From Marthasterias glacialis (lineage: Eukaryota > Echinodermata > Asteroidea > Forcipulatida > Asteriidae): a DNA stretch of 64,000 nt. The translations under genes and the position numbers were made by a program. The stretch is from positions 13,489,490 through 13,553,489 of the forward strand of contig OU452230.1 in NCBI GenBank assembly GCA_911728455.2, written 5' to 3'. This document shows positions 11,940-24,551 of the stretch, in pieces; the stretch's first letter is position 1; each line of letters starts with the position of its first letter. Below the pieces are notes generated by a model. The model saw only the letters and a list, made by a program, of their open reading frames with translations, did no database searches and was not told the DNA's origin.

Positions 11940-12795
11940 TTAACTTGGGATTGGTATGTTGCGTCTTATGAGAAACATTTTTGCCTTTCCAGACAATGAA
12001 CTTTTTGTACAAACCCTAGTTCTATCACATTTTGACTACTGTGACACTGTATGGGGTAATCCTGCTAAAACATACATATCTAAACTCGACTAACTCCAAA
12101 ATACAACTAGGAAAGTCATACTGAGTCTTCCTAGAAGATTTCCCACAGATGTTCTTCTGTCAATGCTTGGCTGGCAGATATTAGATGATCGTCAAGAGTT
12201 TGTTTGACTTAACCCACTTCCATTTGCAATAATTTTACCATGGCTATGGATATAGATAGTTCACCATGGATATGGGACTGGGGCGGGGCTTCACGGTAAT
12301 TTAGTTCTCATAGAGCCAAGTAAGATTCTGGTAAACAAACGTTTTCCTACAGGGGTTACATCGTAAATATTGATCTTCCGGAAATTCTAAAACATCCTCG
12401 TCCGGTCAACCTGGTTGGTTTTAAGACATTGTATAAAGGTTTTTTCTTCAGTAAGTGTTTTTTAAATGTTTGTGTTTAAAGATTTTATCTGAATTCTGTG
12501 CAATATTCCTTGTACCAATTTTGTCTCCGTAGTTCATTGTTTTTTAATTGTTTGTATGTCCTGTGCATTTTGTTGTGTCTTCTCCCATCGTCCTTTTGAC
12601 TGGAACCTTCCGGTTCTCCCTCCGTTGTTACTGTGGGGAGGAACATAATTTTTGCCAATTGCTTTTGACAGTCTGTCTTTTGTACCGACCTGTGAATGTA
12701 TTTTTTATTTTATTTTGTTGTTGTTCCACCTGGACACCCTTGAAAAACAGCGACTACACTGAAGGGCTTACCCAGGTTAAATAAGGTATAAAAAA
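11940..12795 (+). mobile_element. LINE relic, C-terminal reverse transcriptase end plus 3' tail
   Basis: From about 11953 one plus frame reads GMLRLMRNIFAFPDNELFVQ, then TLVLSHFDYCDTVWGNPAKT, an in-frame stop after SKLD, then LQNTTRKVILSLPRRFPTD and LLSMLGWQILDDRQEFV. This is the 'SHFDYC..VW....L..LQN.A.R.I' region after the RT catalytic core in many LINE clades. The AT-rich DNA to about 12795 ends with GGGCTTACCCAGGTTAAATA and A-rich sequence, resembling the 3' end of LINE transcripts. It is strongly 5'-truncated. The gap between coding relic and tail may include unrelated DNA. Confidence 0.65.
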
Positions 12796-13088
12796 AATTA
12801 TGTTTTGCACATGACAACATAATTGAAGTTTTTATTATTTATTGTTATCATTTTAAAATGACTCAAAAGAGTTTTGTTGCCTTCCAAACCGAACTGATGG
12901 ACAGTCGTAACTTTTTCTCTTTCTCTGTTTCCCCTTATTGTTTTAAATTGAGGGCTCACTTTCAACAGTATTTAGTGGGAGATTCACACCTTGATCTGCA
13001 TGGCAAAGGAATTGCTAACATAAATAAATGAAATCGCAATAGAACAAGTAAATGGAGACACATTAAAATAAGAAAGACGTAAACTTAC

Positions 13089-13239
13089 TGTGATTGATAG
13101 GTGACTGCACCATCTTTCCACTCAACACGGCATGAGAAAGTAGAGACTCCGACGACACATGCATCGCTGATGCATGGTCCAAAACCCTCTCCATGTCCGT
13201 CAGAGACGTGTCCGGTAGATTCAGTCGCAGTCCGTTCAT
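13089..13239 (-). CDS. otp: orthopedia, first coding exon
   Basis: This 151-bp exon (50 codons plus one base) ends in a good donor, minus-sense ACA|GTAAGT. The chosen start, MNGLRLNLPDTSLTDMERVL, has an in-frame TGA upstream, so it is the first available ATG in that frame. A second Met (MERVLDHASAMH) lies 15 codons further and could be the real start. A short segment LLSHAVLSGK faintly recalls the N-terminus of vertebrate OTP. The exon joins in phase to the exon at 9800-9954 (SPINHN/NKGECDPHG). The four exons total 1038 bp, or 345 residues plus stop, close to the length of known Otp proteins. Exact start and transcription start are not proven. Confidence 0.8.
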
Positions 13240-13289
13240 TTGGCCGACTGATGAAGAACTAATCACTCTTCCCCATCAAATGGTATCCT

Positions 13290-13560
13290 TAAAAATCACT
13301 GCGTGTAACGCCAGTAGATGTCACAGCCGGTAGAGGGAATAGAATGCTGAGAAAGAAGGGGCACTGATTTCTGGCATGTGTCTGCCACTGTGATTGGATC
13401 GTTGCTGCAACTAACAAGCCATCTAATTGGTCCTTGGTGAGATAATTTCTTTGTATGTGCGCGGAGGCAGGCTTGTGATTGGCTTTGAGTGTTGCACGCG
13501 CGTAACAAGTGGTTATAAGACGAGAGATGACAGACATGTTTGACGGGGCGTGATATGATT
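13290..13560 (-). promoter_or_regulatory. candidate otp 5' proximal region with three CCAAT boxes
   Basis: Just upstream of the otp start codon, read on the minus strand, three CCAAT boxes occur at 13478-13482, 13426-13430 and 13393-13397. A weak TATA-like TTATAA lies near 13511-13516. The segment is richer in G+C than its surroundings. Three CCAAT boxes within 90 bp in the gene's orientation suggest promoter or 5' leader sequence, but no transcription start can be fixed from sequence alone. Confidence 0.4.
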
Positions 13561-16500
13561 ATGATCAACATTATTGATATCTATCTCTGACAAAGAGAAT
13601 TCTGGAGTAAATAAGCCTGCGGCTTTGTTGTGTTTTGCCCGGGCAAACATCGCCGTGATCATATTGTAATAATCACTGGTTACCCTTATCGTTGTTATAA
13701 TTTAGCTCATTACGCGGGCATATTTGTTTTGTCTTGACAGCACAATGGGTGCTCCGCTGCGTATTACTGCCGCATTGTTCCAAGCTCATAAGAAATGTTA
13801 AAAGGCTGTGAATAAATGCATTGTCTGTGGCGGAAACCGAGTGGCAGTGCCATCACACTGGACAAGCCCACCAAGCCGTTTGTTGTTTTCTCATCATGAG
13901 AGGCGGGCATCGTTGTTTCATTTACCTAGCATGTTCCCCACGCATCTCCGCATTGTTTTATAACCATTGGCCGGTCGTTGCCACGTGGACGGAGGGGGGG
14001 GGGGATCCATCCGCTCTTAATTTAAAATGAAAGAAAATCACCAATTAAAAACTCATTCCAAGGAAATTAAAAAACAGTTTCCCAATAATACGTGCTGCCG
14101 ACTCATTTGAAGCACAAATAATATTCACGATGATGACAATAATTTTTTTTACAAAATGCGATGTTTATCTTGCCAAGAAGGATAACGCGTAGATTCACTT
14201 TCCTCCAGTTGCATTCATCCTGTCAATCGTTACATCAAAAGCCTGTCCCGAAGTTTCCTCTACACTAAAGAATCCATATTTTTTTAGATGTATTTTTAAG
14301 TGACCTTTTTCCAGTAGAACAGAGATAACTGTTTTTTAATTTTTTTTTAAACTGTATATTGTATTTAATCATTGTTTCACTTTACCAAACACATAGTCAA
14401 ATCAGTCAATTATTAATCAGGAAAAAACATATTCGTAGAAAAGAGTGAGGGGTTTAGTGGTAGCTAAAAAATGTATAGTTATTTTCACAATTGCAATGTT
14501 TTCAAAGTATGACGGGATGTTGCAGTGAAAAGAAAACTAAATTAGCAAAAGCTTCGTATAATGTATTTGGGCCTCTATCAAAATTTTCTGCATGCATTCA
14601 CGTCTAAAACATGGCCACAGAATTTGATGAATTTTCAAAAATTGATTGTATGGTGTGATTATTGAAAACTATACTGTAGAGACTGGAAACTCATTACTAA
14701 TGTGAAAAAATGATTACAAATGAAAAAAAATGATTTTTAGTTTTTAATTAACCATCACTTATCATTAGTGGACTGTTTAGTGCAATAACTTAAACGAAAG
14801 CTTATAACTTTCTTGAATCGATACAAATAGCTATTTGAAATTTGTGTCAAAATTTGGCCCCAAATCGGACCAAGCATCTTTAAACGCAATTTCCAATTAT
14901 CAAAGAAATTTAATTAGTAGGGAAAGCCACACCTTTAAACCATAGCACTACTACATCCCAAACCTAGCAGGTTTTTCGAGCATTTTTCTCTTCAACAGAC
15001 AGCTAAGCCTTCATTTCCCACAACAAATATTATACACATTATGAATTAAAACAAAAAACACAGAAGTTACGTCATGTTTAAACGAAAATACTCCTCATTT
15101 CATTTAACTATTACTGTATACTAATTATAAGCAAAGATGTGAAAATACAATGAGCTGATTGACGTAGCACAGAACAGTACATCGTCTAAATTTTAGGTGA
15201 ATGGAAAGTAACTCCTGCTTAAAGGTTTGTTGATAAAAACTCCTTGAACGCATACATTGATCAAATATGACCCCGCCCCCACCCAACCCCTATATCCTGG
15301 GAAATATGGAGAAAAGGTCGTCAAATACGCAGAAGGTATATAGTCAATTCCCAAAATGGAGGCACAGAAGTTCAACAACAGTAAGATTAACCAATGCAGG
15401 CGTGTTGATTTGACATGGAATGACATGTCGATTTAAAAATGTATACGTAAAATGTACCCTAAAGCCGCCCGGTACCTGTTTTACTTTTGAGACATTCAGG
15501 ATGGAGAATATAATTATGAGAAACAAAGTTTCTTTTCTTTAATTGTTTTGTTGCCAATCGTTCCGTGAAATATTTCCGTCCACAAAAAATACTGTCGATT
15601 TTTTTTAGAAAAAGTGTTCCTCAAAATTAGTGTGACAAAATTAGCTTGAGTTATTGTCGACATTATCATCATCATTGCATCCAACAATAAGCATTCTTTT
15701 CATCTACGCTCCATCGGGCCATTCAGAATGAACGTACTAATTTCCAAATGAAGTCAGACGCCACAAGGTCTTACGTTATTATTTACCAGTAGTTTACCCG
15801 TAAAGGTATGCATGCAAAACTAACAGTGCAGTGCATGTACATCACAGCGTTATGGCTTAGACTACGACATGAACAATCCATGGAGGTTATGTTATCAAAT
15901 TCATCAAATAGATTAAGTTGATAAAAAATATTACCCCTAATGAATCAAAGAAAGAGTGATACATTTATACAATTTAATAATGTCTGTCTAACTAATTTAT
16001 ACACTTAGCGCTCACAAAGCATCGACATTAAGGATTATAGAATGCTCAAACTATTCATTTATGCGTCCATGAAGAAGATACGCCGTTGTAAACATTACGT
16101 AACGTGTGTCTATATGACAACCCTTCGTGACCAATTTGACATGAGGTGAATACATTTAAGACGTTCGGTGGAAATCAATTTTGGCTGATACTGTTTATGC
16201 ACGAATGGGAATTTAGTGGTTTGTGAAATTGTGGTTTGTCGTGAAACTTGTTCGTTAAATCTTGATGTAAACCGAGTGATATTGTCAATCGTCATAATTG
16301 CTCTCAGAAACTCAAATGGGCCTGGAAAAACAACATCTTTATCGCGCTATAACTAAACGGGGTTTTCAAAGCGCTCTTTATTCTCTAAGAGTGTCAAATA
16401 AAGCCGGTCCTTTCTAAAAATTAGAGAGGGACTTCTAACTTCCAAATTCCCTATCACTCATTGACGTCAAAATAGAAAATGAATGGTTTCCCCCTTTTTA

Positions 16501-17340
16501 TTTTCACTCGAACAAATCATTTAACTATATATATAATTATAGGCTACATAAACTGAAAGGAGACAGCAAGCGTGTTGTAAATGAAGCGGATGATTACAGA
16601 CACAACCAATAGTATACTTCAATACTGTGTGGGGATTTCTACCCGTTGAAACCAAAGACTTTAACAAAAAGGAATCCGGGTGTTTAAAAGAGCAAGAACG
16701 TCCTCACCGTGCTGCCCTGTGCAAAACTAATGGGGGACGTTGCTAAACAAATTCCAAACAATGGGATGGGAGAACAAAGAGAAGTCCTCGATTTACGGTG
16801 TCCACAAACGTGTGTACGTGCTGTTGTACTAAAAATAAAAATAAAAATTGTGTGCCTTTTATATGTTTATTGTACGATACATGATTAGTAAAGACCAAAA
16901 CTTACATTAATTAAATGTTCAAATATCTGAAGCTATAAGCTCATTATAATTGTTTCAGTTACCCTTGAGAAATTTACGTCTGAAGTACTTCAATGTGCGA
17001 GAAATCGCCTCATAGAATCACCTTTACAATACCCATATCTCAAATTACTTGCTCACCTGAGACCCACCGGAGTCGGTTTCCTTTTCGCGGACACTCAATG
17101 AATGAATATAATGAGCACCTTTCCTTGGAGACAAGTAAATAACCGAAGTTGATGTTCGGTTCAAACAGATCATCATTCAAAAAAGTAATCTTGCTTAACA
17201 TGATACCTTAAAGTGAGGCAACATAAGTTAGTTATGATGTAAAGAGTATCACGAAGCTGTGTATTGTGTGGGAAGTAAGAAAAATAAATAGTTTCCGGTG
17301 ATACCATGTAAATTAAATCATATTTGATTCATAATGATTG
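13561..17340. other. gene-free stretch upstream of otp
   Basis: About 3.8 kb of AT-rich DNA with a G run near 13994-14003 and small A/T microsatellites. No exon, RNA gene or repeat of known type is seen. Its position directly upstream of a developmental homeobox gene makes cis-regulatory content plausible, but the sequence alone does not show it. Confidence 0.5.
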
Positions 17341-17348
17341 ATTCTCTT

Positions 17349-17384
17349 CTGAAGACGAGTAGAGTTACTGCGAAACGTCGAGAC
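17349..17384 (+). ncRNA. decayed hammerhead-ribozyme motif of Penelope type
   Basis: CTGAAGA at 17349-17355 matches the hammerhead core CUGANGA. After a short imperfect stem (CGAGTAG against CTGC, with bases apparently lost) it continues CGAAACGTCG, matching the GAAAC core followed by a GTC cleavage triplet. Penelope-like retroelements are known to carry minimal hammerheads of this layout. No Penelope protein was seen nearby, so this is a short relic, and the broken stem II suggests it is inactive. Confidence 0.45.
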
Positions 17385-19640
17385 TCCACAATACTTTGAC
17401 TATATCAATCACATATGTCATTGAAAAAGAGACAACGGTGATTTATTTTGGTATGTGCATGTAAAGATCATATTTTATATTTTCTCAAAAACTAAAGATG
17501 GCAAAAATCAGAGGAATTGTTTCATAAGAAAATAAATACTTGTAAATCGACTTCGGTATCAAGTTGAGCTAACCTTTCAGTAATGTTTTATAATCACCCA
17601 AACTACGCCATGTTTATCAACATTTTAGGCCCATAAACAACTTCTCTAATGAATTTAACGAATCAGACTGAATATTCATATGATTGAAAATACTTGTATG
17701 TCTGGTTTGTGTTTCAGGTGCAGAACTGTGCCTGGCGATAATAGCCTAAATATTGTTGCAAAAGTCACTTTCACGTCCTCGGTGCGAGTGAAGTTTTCAG
17801 TGATTTTTTAACGATTCACATTGGAAAACAGCAGTAAAATTCAACATGGTCCGTTTGTGTGAAATTTGTACAGCACTGTCCTATTGTGGACTGCTGGCTT
17901 TTATTTTTGTATACTTTTTTATTGCCCTTTGTTCTTGTCACTTGTCCTGATGTTTTTAAATTAATCTTGTTGTATACTTTGTTTAAGTATACATGTTCCA
18001 TATTGTGGTTTTATTATTTATATTCGAACCCATTTCTTTGTTACGTATAAACTATACAGTATCCTATCAATTCTATATTTTACTATATTTTAATCTATAT
18101 AAATACGGTGCATTCAGCATTTAGGCTGCAAAGAGTATTTTGAATCAATAACTTTAATGAAAATACAAATTAATGTCGATTATGAAACAACTGAGCTGGA
18201 AATCAAGCTGTTAAATCTATGTTTATGGAATTGCGTTTCTATTGCGCGGCCATGTTATTCCGTACAATCAAATAGTTGTGGGTGTCGGAGTATCTTATTA
18301 TGCGTTTCATGTATTTGCATGATGTATCGATATGATTCTCAAGGTGAAACTATACAATTGGTACGTAAAAATCATTCACATTCGGGACTTTTTAATTGAT
18401 TTCCAATATCAATATTGTCGCTCATCCGTGCCTTTGAAGTAACTCACCTCATCCACTTTACTTTCAAATCAAAATTTTTTCGTATACACCAAAACCCAAC
18501 TTTTTGTCCAAATGATTCAACTACTTGTAATGTCACGCAGCCACGTGCCGTGGATTCGGTCTCGTACTTTTGCCACGCATCCGTCGGTGAAGTTGTGGGA
18601 ACGGCAGACGAATTCTCCCCGACGTTACTTGGCTTGCAGTCACGCACGTTCAACGGGGGAAATTTGCATGCGCGGCCTCGTAGCCTGGCCAAGCCGCTGT
18701 CAGATGTGTTTATCTCCTACTCTGTGCACCGTCACTTTGTCACCATGGAGACACGCTCTGCAATTTCCATCCTCCATCGAGGCTGGGGAGAAAGCCCGTT
18801 TTATTTGGGTTGATTTCCCCTTCGTGTTTCTATTTATTAGGATGTTTATCATGTCGTTTATGCTGCTGATCAGTATACTTATAGAGTTTGGATGTAGTTA
18901 ACAGGTCTAATCGCGTTTGCAAATTAGTGAATGAAATTCTTCCTTGAAGAGACACGGTATTCGTTAACTAAAGACGAAACATAGAGTTAAACAAAACCAC
19001 ATTTTTAGAAATAACAGTTGTATTAAGAAATTGATTTGTTATTGAATATAATAGACATTTCATTAAATAATACAATAATTCTTACGAATCGGTACAGATA
19101 CATTTTTTATTTGCATTTTTGCGTAAAATGCCTATTTAAAAAATTTTTTTTTTAACTGATGTCCCAAAATGTTGACGGTATTTCATGTGGCGATAATTTA
19201 TCGAGATAAATATGAAATATTAGTGGTACACTTCACATATAATACTAAACATACATGTCAAATCATTCCTTGAATAACTTTCCTGTCATTGTTTTCGCTG
19301 ATAATTGTTTATGGGGCAAAATGGTGACAACGCACCTGCAGGTATTTTTTTATTGTTAAATTTCACATAAAAATCTTTAAAACGTTACCAATGTACTTTG
19401 TGTATGTCTACTTATTTCTTTCATGTGACGCATCACGTTGAAGAAAATATGGATTGGAAGACTATGTAAAACAGGCCCGTGGGCTGGTTTGAAAACGGGG
19501 GATTCGTTTTTGTAAAACTTGCACTCGAATACAAAATAAATATAAAATGCCATACATCTACTGATACTTATTCAGAGACTGGTGTTAGTGCATAAAGGAT
19601 AGTCGTGAAACTGATCAGCTTGATTTGCAGCACTTTTAAA
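17385..19640. other. gene-free stretch with a GC-richer island at about 18.53-18.81 kb
   Basis: Mostly AT-rich. Around 18530-18810 the base composition rises, and open frames of about 130 codons occur on both strands (18415-18813, 18512-18901 plus; 18444-18692 minus), none with domain or family features. Overlapping open frames on both strands are typical of a GC island rather than coding DNA. It could be a conserved regulatory block, which cannot be judged here. Confidence 0.4.
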
Positions 19641-19717
19641 GACTATGATTGTGTTCGTTTGTTTGTTTGTTTTTGGGGTTGTTTGTTTGTTTGTTTGTTT
19701 GTTTGTTTGCTTGTTGT

Positions 19718-19760
<43 letters not shown>

Positions 19761-21085
19761 GTTTGTTTGTTTGTTGTTTGTTTGTTTGTTGGGTTATTTG
19801 TTTGTTTGTTTGTTTGTTTGTTTGTTTGTTTGTTTGTTTGTTTGTTTGTTTGTTTGTTGGTTGGTTTGTTGGTTTGTTGGTTTGTTGGTTTGTTGGTTTG
19901 TTGGTTTGTTTGTTTGTTTGTTTGTTTGTTTGTTTGTTTGTTTGTTTGTTTGTTTGTTTGTTTGTTTGTTTGTTTGTTTGTTTGTTTGTTGGTTGGTTTG
20001 TTGGTTTGTTGGTTTGTTGGTTTGTTGGTTTGTTGGTTTGTTGGTTTGTTGGTTTGTTGGTTTGTTGGTTTGTTGGTTTGTTGGTTGTTGTTTGTCTGTT
20101 TGTCAGTTTGTCTGTTTGTCTGTTTGTCTGTTTGTCTGTTTGTCTGTTTGTCTGTTTGTCTGTTTGTCTGTTTGTCTGTTTGTCTGTTTGTCTGTTTGTC
20201 TGTTTGTCTGTTTGTCTGTTTGTCTGTTTGTCTGTTTGTCTGTTTGTCTGTTTGTCTGTTTGTCTGTTTGTCTGTTTGTCTGTTTGTCTGTTTGTCTGTT
20301 TGTCTGTTTGTCTGTTTGTCTGTTTGTCTGTTTGTCTGTTTGTCTGTTTGTCTGTTTGTCTGTTTGTCTGTTTGTCTGTTTGTCTGTTTGTCTGTTTGTC
20401 TGTTTGTCTGTTTGTTTGTTTGTTTGTTTGTTTGTTTGTTTGTTTGTTTGTTTGTTTGTTTGTTTGTTTGTTTGTTTGTTGGTTGGTTGGTTGGTTTGTT
20501 GGTTTGTTGGTTTGTTGGTTTGTTGGTTTGTTGGTTTGTTGGTTTGTTGGTTTGTTGGTTTGTTGGTTTGTTTTGTTTGTTTCTTTGTTTGTTTGTTTGT
20601 TTGTTTGTTTGTTTGTTTCTTTGTTCGTTTCTTTGTTTGTTTGTTTGTTTGTTTGTTTGTTTGTTTGTTTCTTTGTTTCTTTGTTTTTTTGTTTCTTTGT
20701 TTCTTTGTTTCTTTGTTTCTTTGTTTCTTTGTTTCTTTGTTTCTTTGTTTCTTTGTTTCTTTGTTTCTTTGTTTCTTTGTTTCTTTGTTTCTTTGTTTCT
20801 TTGTTTCTTTGTTTCTTTGTTTCTTTGTTTCTTTGTTTCTTTGTTTTTTTTTTGTTTCTTTGTTTCTTTGTTTCTTTGTTTCTTTGTTTCTTTGTTTCTT
20901 TGTTTCTTTGTTTCTTTGTTTCTTTGTTTCTTTGTTTCTTTGTTTCTTTGTTTCTTTGTTTCTTTGTTTCTTTGTTTCTTTGTTTCTTTGCTTCTTTGTT
21001 TCTTTGTTTCTTTGTTTCTTTGTTTCTTTGTTTCTTTGTTTCTTTGTTTCTTTGTTTCTTTGTTTCTTTGTTTCTTTGTTTTTAG
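19641..21085. repeat. 1.45 kb mosaic microsatellite built on TTTG
   Basis: Long runs of plain TTTG alternate with octamer runs TTTG-TTGG, TTTG-TCTG (about 20092-20412) and TTTG-TTTC (about 20670-21082), plus a CTTG run near 19720-19760. The TTTG then TTTG-TTGG block order occurs three times (from about 19760, 19908 and 20412). The plus strand has almost no A, so none of the three stop codons can form; the minus strand correspondingly has almost no T. This explains open frames of 356-519 codons in all registers. They are not genes. Confidence 0.97.
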
Positions 21086-21706
21086 TAGCAACGAACCGAA
21101 CCAAACCAAACCAAACACGATAATGACCTCTGTCGAGTTTTACGGCTGTCCAATTATGATTTAGATAATTCACATAAAAAGAAAGTAAGTAACACGAAAA
21201 TTGTCAGCAACCATTGAATCTTACCATAGAAATCACAATCTCTCTCTCTCCGTCTCTTTTCAAGACTGTGGCGGCCTTCAGAGCCTCTGGCGGTCGATTC
21301 GCTACTAGTATAAGAGACATAAATGGATTGGTCAGATTACACGGAATTAGCGGTCTCATTTGGCTTTTGGCTAGGAATACAGTGGTCTTTGACAAACAAA
21401 AAGGAAAATATTGCTTTCACGGGAAGGCATGCGGCTTTTGCAATCGAGGGCTGTAATTACATTTTCTATAGTTAAATGTTCATTACAGAATGTATTTTTG
21501 GATAATACAAAGTGGTGGGAACCCCACGGCTTCCACGGTCGGAGTAAATACACTGTCCTCTGGCGATGAGGAAATTTTTTGTAAAAAAAAGGGTTGTATC
21601 TATTTTCGAACTTTGTATCTGTTGTCTAAAACTGTGAGATATTTAAAAAATAAAACAAAACACAATAAATATATAAATCCACGTAAAAATCTGTATCCAT
21701 TCATTC

Positions 21707-21708
21707 AT

Positions 21709-21743
<35 letters not shown>

Positions 21744-21786
21744 CATATATATTTATATATATATATGTATATATATATATATAAAC
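21707..21786. repeat. (TA)n microsatellite with imperfections
   Basis: About 80 bp of alternating T and A broken by a few C, G and doubled A or T bases. Confidence 0.95.
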
Positions 21787-23121
21787 AGATATTGCATCGG
21801 TTCCAATTAAATCACAAAGGATACAAAAAACACACACGATAGATTCAATTACTGAGTAAGAAAACGAACAATAAAGAAAGATTACCATTGTCTGTCAGCC
21901 TTAAGCATGGCGTCATTACTCTGTAGCAATTGATGCCATATCAAAATGAAACTTAAAGGCACCATACAAGATTGGTAGAGATGATAGTGCAGTGTTCTTA
22001 ATTTGTCTGATTCAATATATACATGAAAAAACACCCACACTTTCCAGCATGTAAACACATTGTCCTTAATTTCGATTGTTACAACCGAAATTAAAATCAA
22101 GGTCTTCAAATTCTATTTTTTCGACTTTGACAGTTTTTCAGACAGAAATTTTCCCATGAAAGATTAGTACTGGTATGAAATTCATAATCAGTAAGCTTTC
22201 AGAATGATACTAATAAAAACGTTTTGGAGGAGTAACTCCCTTTTATATTGTAAAAATAAAACTCGATTCAGCCTCCTTAAGGCTGCGAATTTTTAATTTC
22301 TGAAATAAACCAAGCGATTATATATAAATACAACCGAAATCAGCTGTTGCGTTTTATTTTCTTTTTTTCTCTGTTTAGGTTTTCAGATACAGTTTTCTCG
22401 AATATGACAGCATTTTCAGAGGGAAATATTTCACAGAAAAATTGGATCAACTTCATACAGTAAGCTTTCAGACTGAAACTACACAATAATGCGTTTTATC
22501 CTTGCCAATCCTGTATAATGCCTTTAAACATAAGCTTATTCATTCCTTAGTTTTAACCGAGACGTAACAAACTGTTGAATCAATGTCATTCTGTTTAGTT
22601 CATTGTTATTTGAAAATCCATCAGATTGAGTATTTCTATGATGGTGAAGACTCTCCACATGGTTTCGATTTTCTGAAGTAATTGTGGCTTACACATTTAT
22701 CGTTGAATAATCCCCGGCACTCGGCTCGTATTGGCCTCCAGTCGGCTCGGGGTTTTAACTGGGATTTACAGGCCTAATGCCCACTCCCTCCGGAGAGACG
22801 GAACCCCTTACCGTGAATATAGAAGCACTATCTAAAATCTCAGAGGCTGCAATAGGCGGGTTTTAACATCCCGAACCAAAATACATATCAGTCAAATTCC
22901 TGACGGATATTTGGCCATTTACTCGCGGAATTATTGGCGGTAAATTGGGAGAATCCTGTGCGTACGCTGCCGTCAACCCGGTCCGTACTTGCGACCTTGA
23001 GAGGCCAAGCTTGTCACGGGAGTCGTTAAGATGTATTTCTGCTTTCACTGTATGAGCTTTGTAAAGTACAGCGGGCCTTGAGTGGCAACGCCAGGTACTT
23101 TCTATAGTGTTGGCAGAGTGG

Positions 23122-23171
23122 ATGGTGGTGGTGGTGGTGGTGGTGGTGGGAGGTGGAGGGGGGGGGGGGGG
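23122..23171 (+). repeat. (GGT)n tract followed by a G homopolymer
   Basis: About nine GGT triplets run into AGGTGGAGG and then a G run of about 14. The plus strand therefore has many G tracts close together, which could fold as a G-quadruplex. A TATAAAAA string follows immediately at 23172, which may be chance. Confidence 0.9.
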
Positions 23172-23312
23172 TATAAAAACCGTGCGTTTGCACATTGGGC
23201 AGTAGTATCCGAATGGTTTGATGTTTTCATAATGATGACATTTTCAACCATTGAGAGCAGGAAAGATAATTCAAAATGTAGTCAGTCAAATTTGCAACAT
23301 CAGATGTAAAAA

Positions 23313-23450
23313 AACAACAAACAAACAAACAAACAAACAAACAAAACTGTATATACCGGTGTAATAATATAAATATTAATATAAATAAATAAATAAATAA
23401 ATATAATTTATTAAATAAACAAATAAATAAGAAAACATAAATAAAAAAAT
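23313..23450. repeat. AAAC and AAAT low-complexity run
   Basis: (CAAA)n at about 23320-23345 is followed by ATAA/AAAT runs to about 23450. The minus-strand frame here of 89 Phe/Leu/Ile-rich codons is a by-product of low complexity. Confidence 0.9.
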
Positions 23451-24478
23451 TAAAATAAAAAAATGAAACTGTAATAATAATGGTAACAAGACACAACCGT
23501 TATGGTTTATCATAACTAAGGGGTAATAAGTTTTCCATTAACATTTTATTGGATGCATATTTCTGGTCATGCATCACTGAATTATACTTGAAAATGGTAC
23601 GTTAAAACCTTCTTGAGACAGAATGTGATCTTAACTGTTAGCTTAACCTGGGCATCAAGTTGGGGTGCAAATTAGGTTTTAGCGTAAGGTAACTGGTAAT
23701 AAGTGGACTGAGAACATTCAAGTTTGCAGGGTAGTTCTAATAACAGCTTAGAAGCGAATATTTGTGTGGAAAGGTCTTCAAGGCTTTTTTTTTTTGAAGG
23801 ACAAGATTTTAAACAATCCCTCTCCCAATCTTTAGGATTTAGAGGCCCACATTCGGCAAGAGGTGGTGAATTTAACTGATCAGCCCACAATTATGAAATG
23901 GGCGGTTGAGACTTAACCGATGCGGAATTTGTGTTGAACGAGCTGGATGGTAATTATGTGGAAAGATATGTGAAAACAGTTTTGTTCGTGTTTCTCTAAG
24001 TTAAATAATGATTTTTTATCGTTTCCGAAACTTAAATCGTGTTTTTTCCCTTCATGCTTTCACAAGTGAATTGTCTCTTGATCTGACGCGATCGTCTTTT
24101 GTCTGGTTGTGTTCATATTGTTTTATACCAAACTGTCCCAAACTATTTTTTACTTATCATTTTCACGACAATGACAGTCAGTGATCCATGACCATATAAA
24201 CACGCCCAATTTATCAAAGGAGAGCTTATTACCCACTAGTTTATGAAAAAACCATCATAACGATCATAATGTATAGATATTTCCCCCTTTTTGGTTACCG
24301 TTTTGGGACACCATGTATTTTATGATGTGAAAAACAACAAAAAACCCAAAACATGCCAATAATTATCCCCGACATACGGGAAACGTTCCTGAGGGAGATT
24401 GCCGTTAGGTCTATAACTATTTTAAATATCAATCAATAAACCACAACGGAAACTGACTAGGTCAATTGCCAACATTAG

Positions 24479-24551
24479 GGCTGGATAGCTCCGTTGGTAG
24501 AGCGTCGGTACGTTTAGCCGGTGGTCGCAGGTTCAAATCCCGCTCCAGTTT
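24479..24551 (+). mobile_element. tRNA-like sequence, probably a tRNA-derived SINE head
   Basis: A nearly full cloverleaf can be drawn. The acceptor stem is GGCTGGA with TCCAGTT (two G-U pairs), then TA, a D arm with GTTGGTAGAGC, an anticodon stem TCGGT with GCCGG, and a T arm GCAGGTTCAAATCCCGC. The B box is canonical. The anticodon position would read GTT, but the residue before it is C, not the invariant U33, so a working tRNA is unlikely. The minus-strand reading RPPAKRTDALPTELS is a common spurious translation of such SINE heads. Confidence 0.55.

Larger units (their letters stand above)
21086..24470. other. gene-free, microsatellite-rich stretch
   Basis: Contains a (TA)n tract at 21707-21786, a GGT/G tract at 23122-23171, AAAC and AAAT runs at 23313-23450, and otherwise AT-rich DNA. 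The block 22690-23090 is less AT-rich and has no coding signal. No exon or known repeat body is recognised. Confidence 0.5.

Noticed and set aside
18415-18901. Pair of plus-strand frames (132 and 129 codons) as a possible gene
   Set aside because: Two overlapping registers plus a minus-strand frame are open in the same GC-richer island; there is no protein similarity or coding pattern.
19605-21173. Open frames of 356-519 codons on both strands
   Set aside because: They are by-products of a TTTG-based microsatellite lacking A on one strand; translations are pure Cys-Leu-Phe-Val or Lys-Gln-Thr-Asn repeats.
24479-24551. Functional tRNA-Asn gene
   Set aside because: The cloverleaf is drawable, but U33 is missing and several stems rely on weak pairs; a SINE head is more likely.
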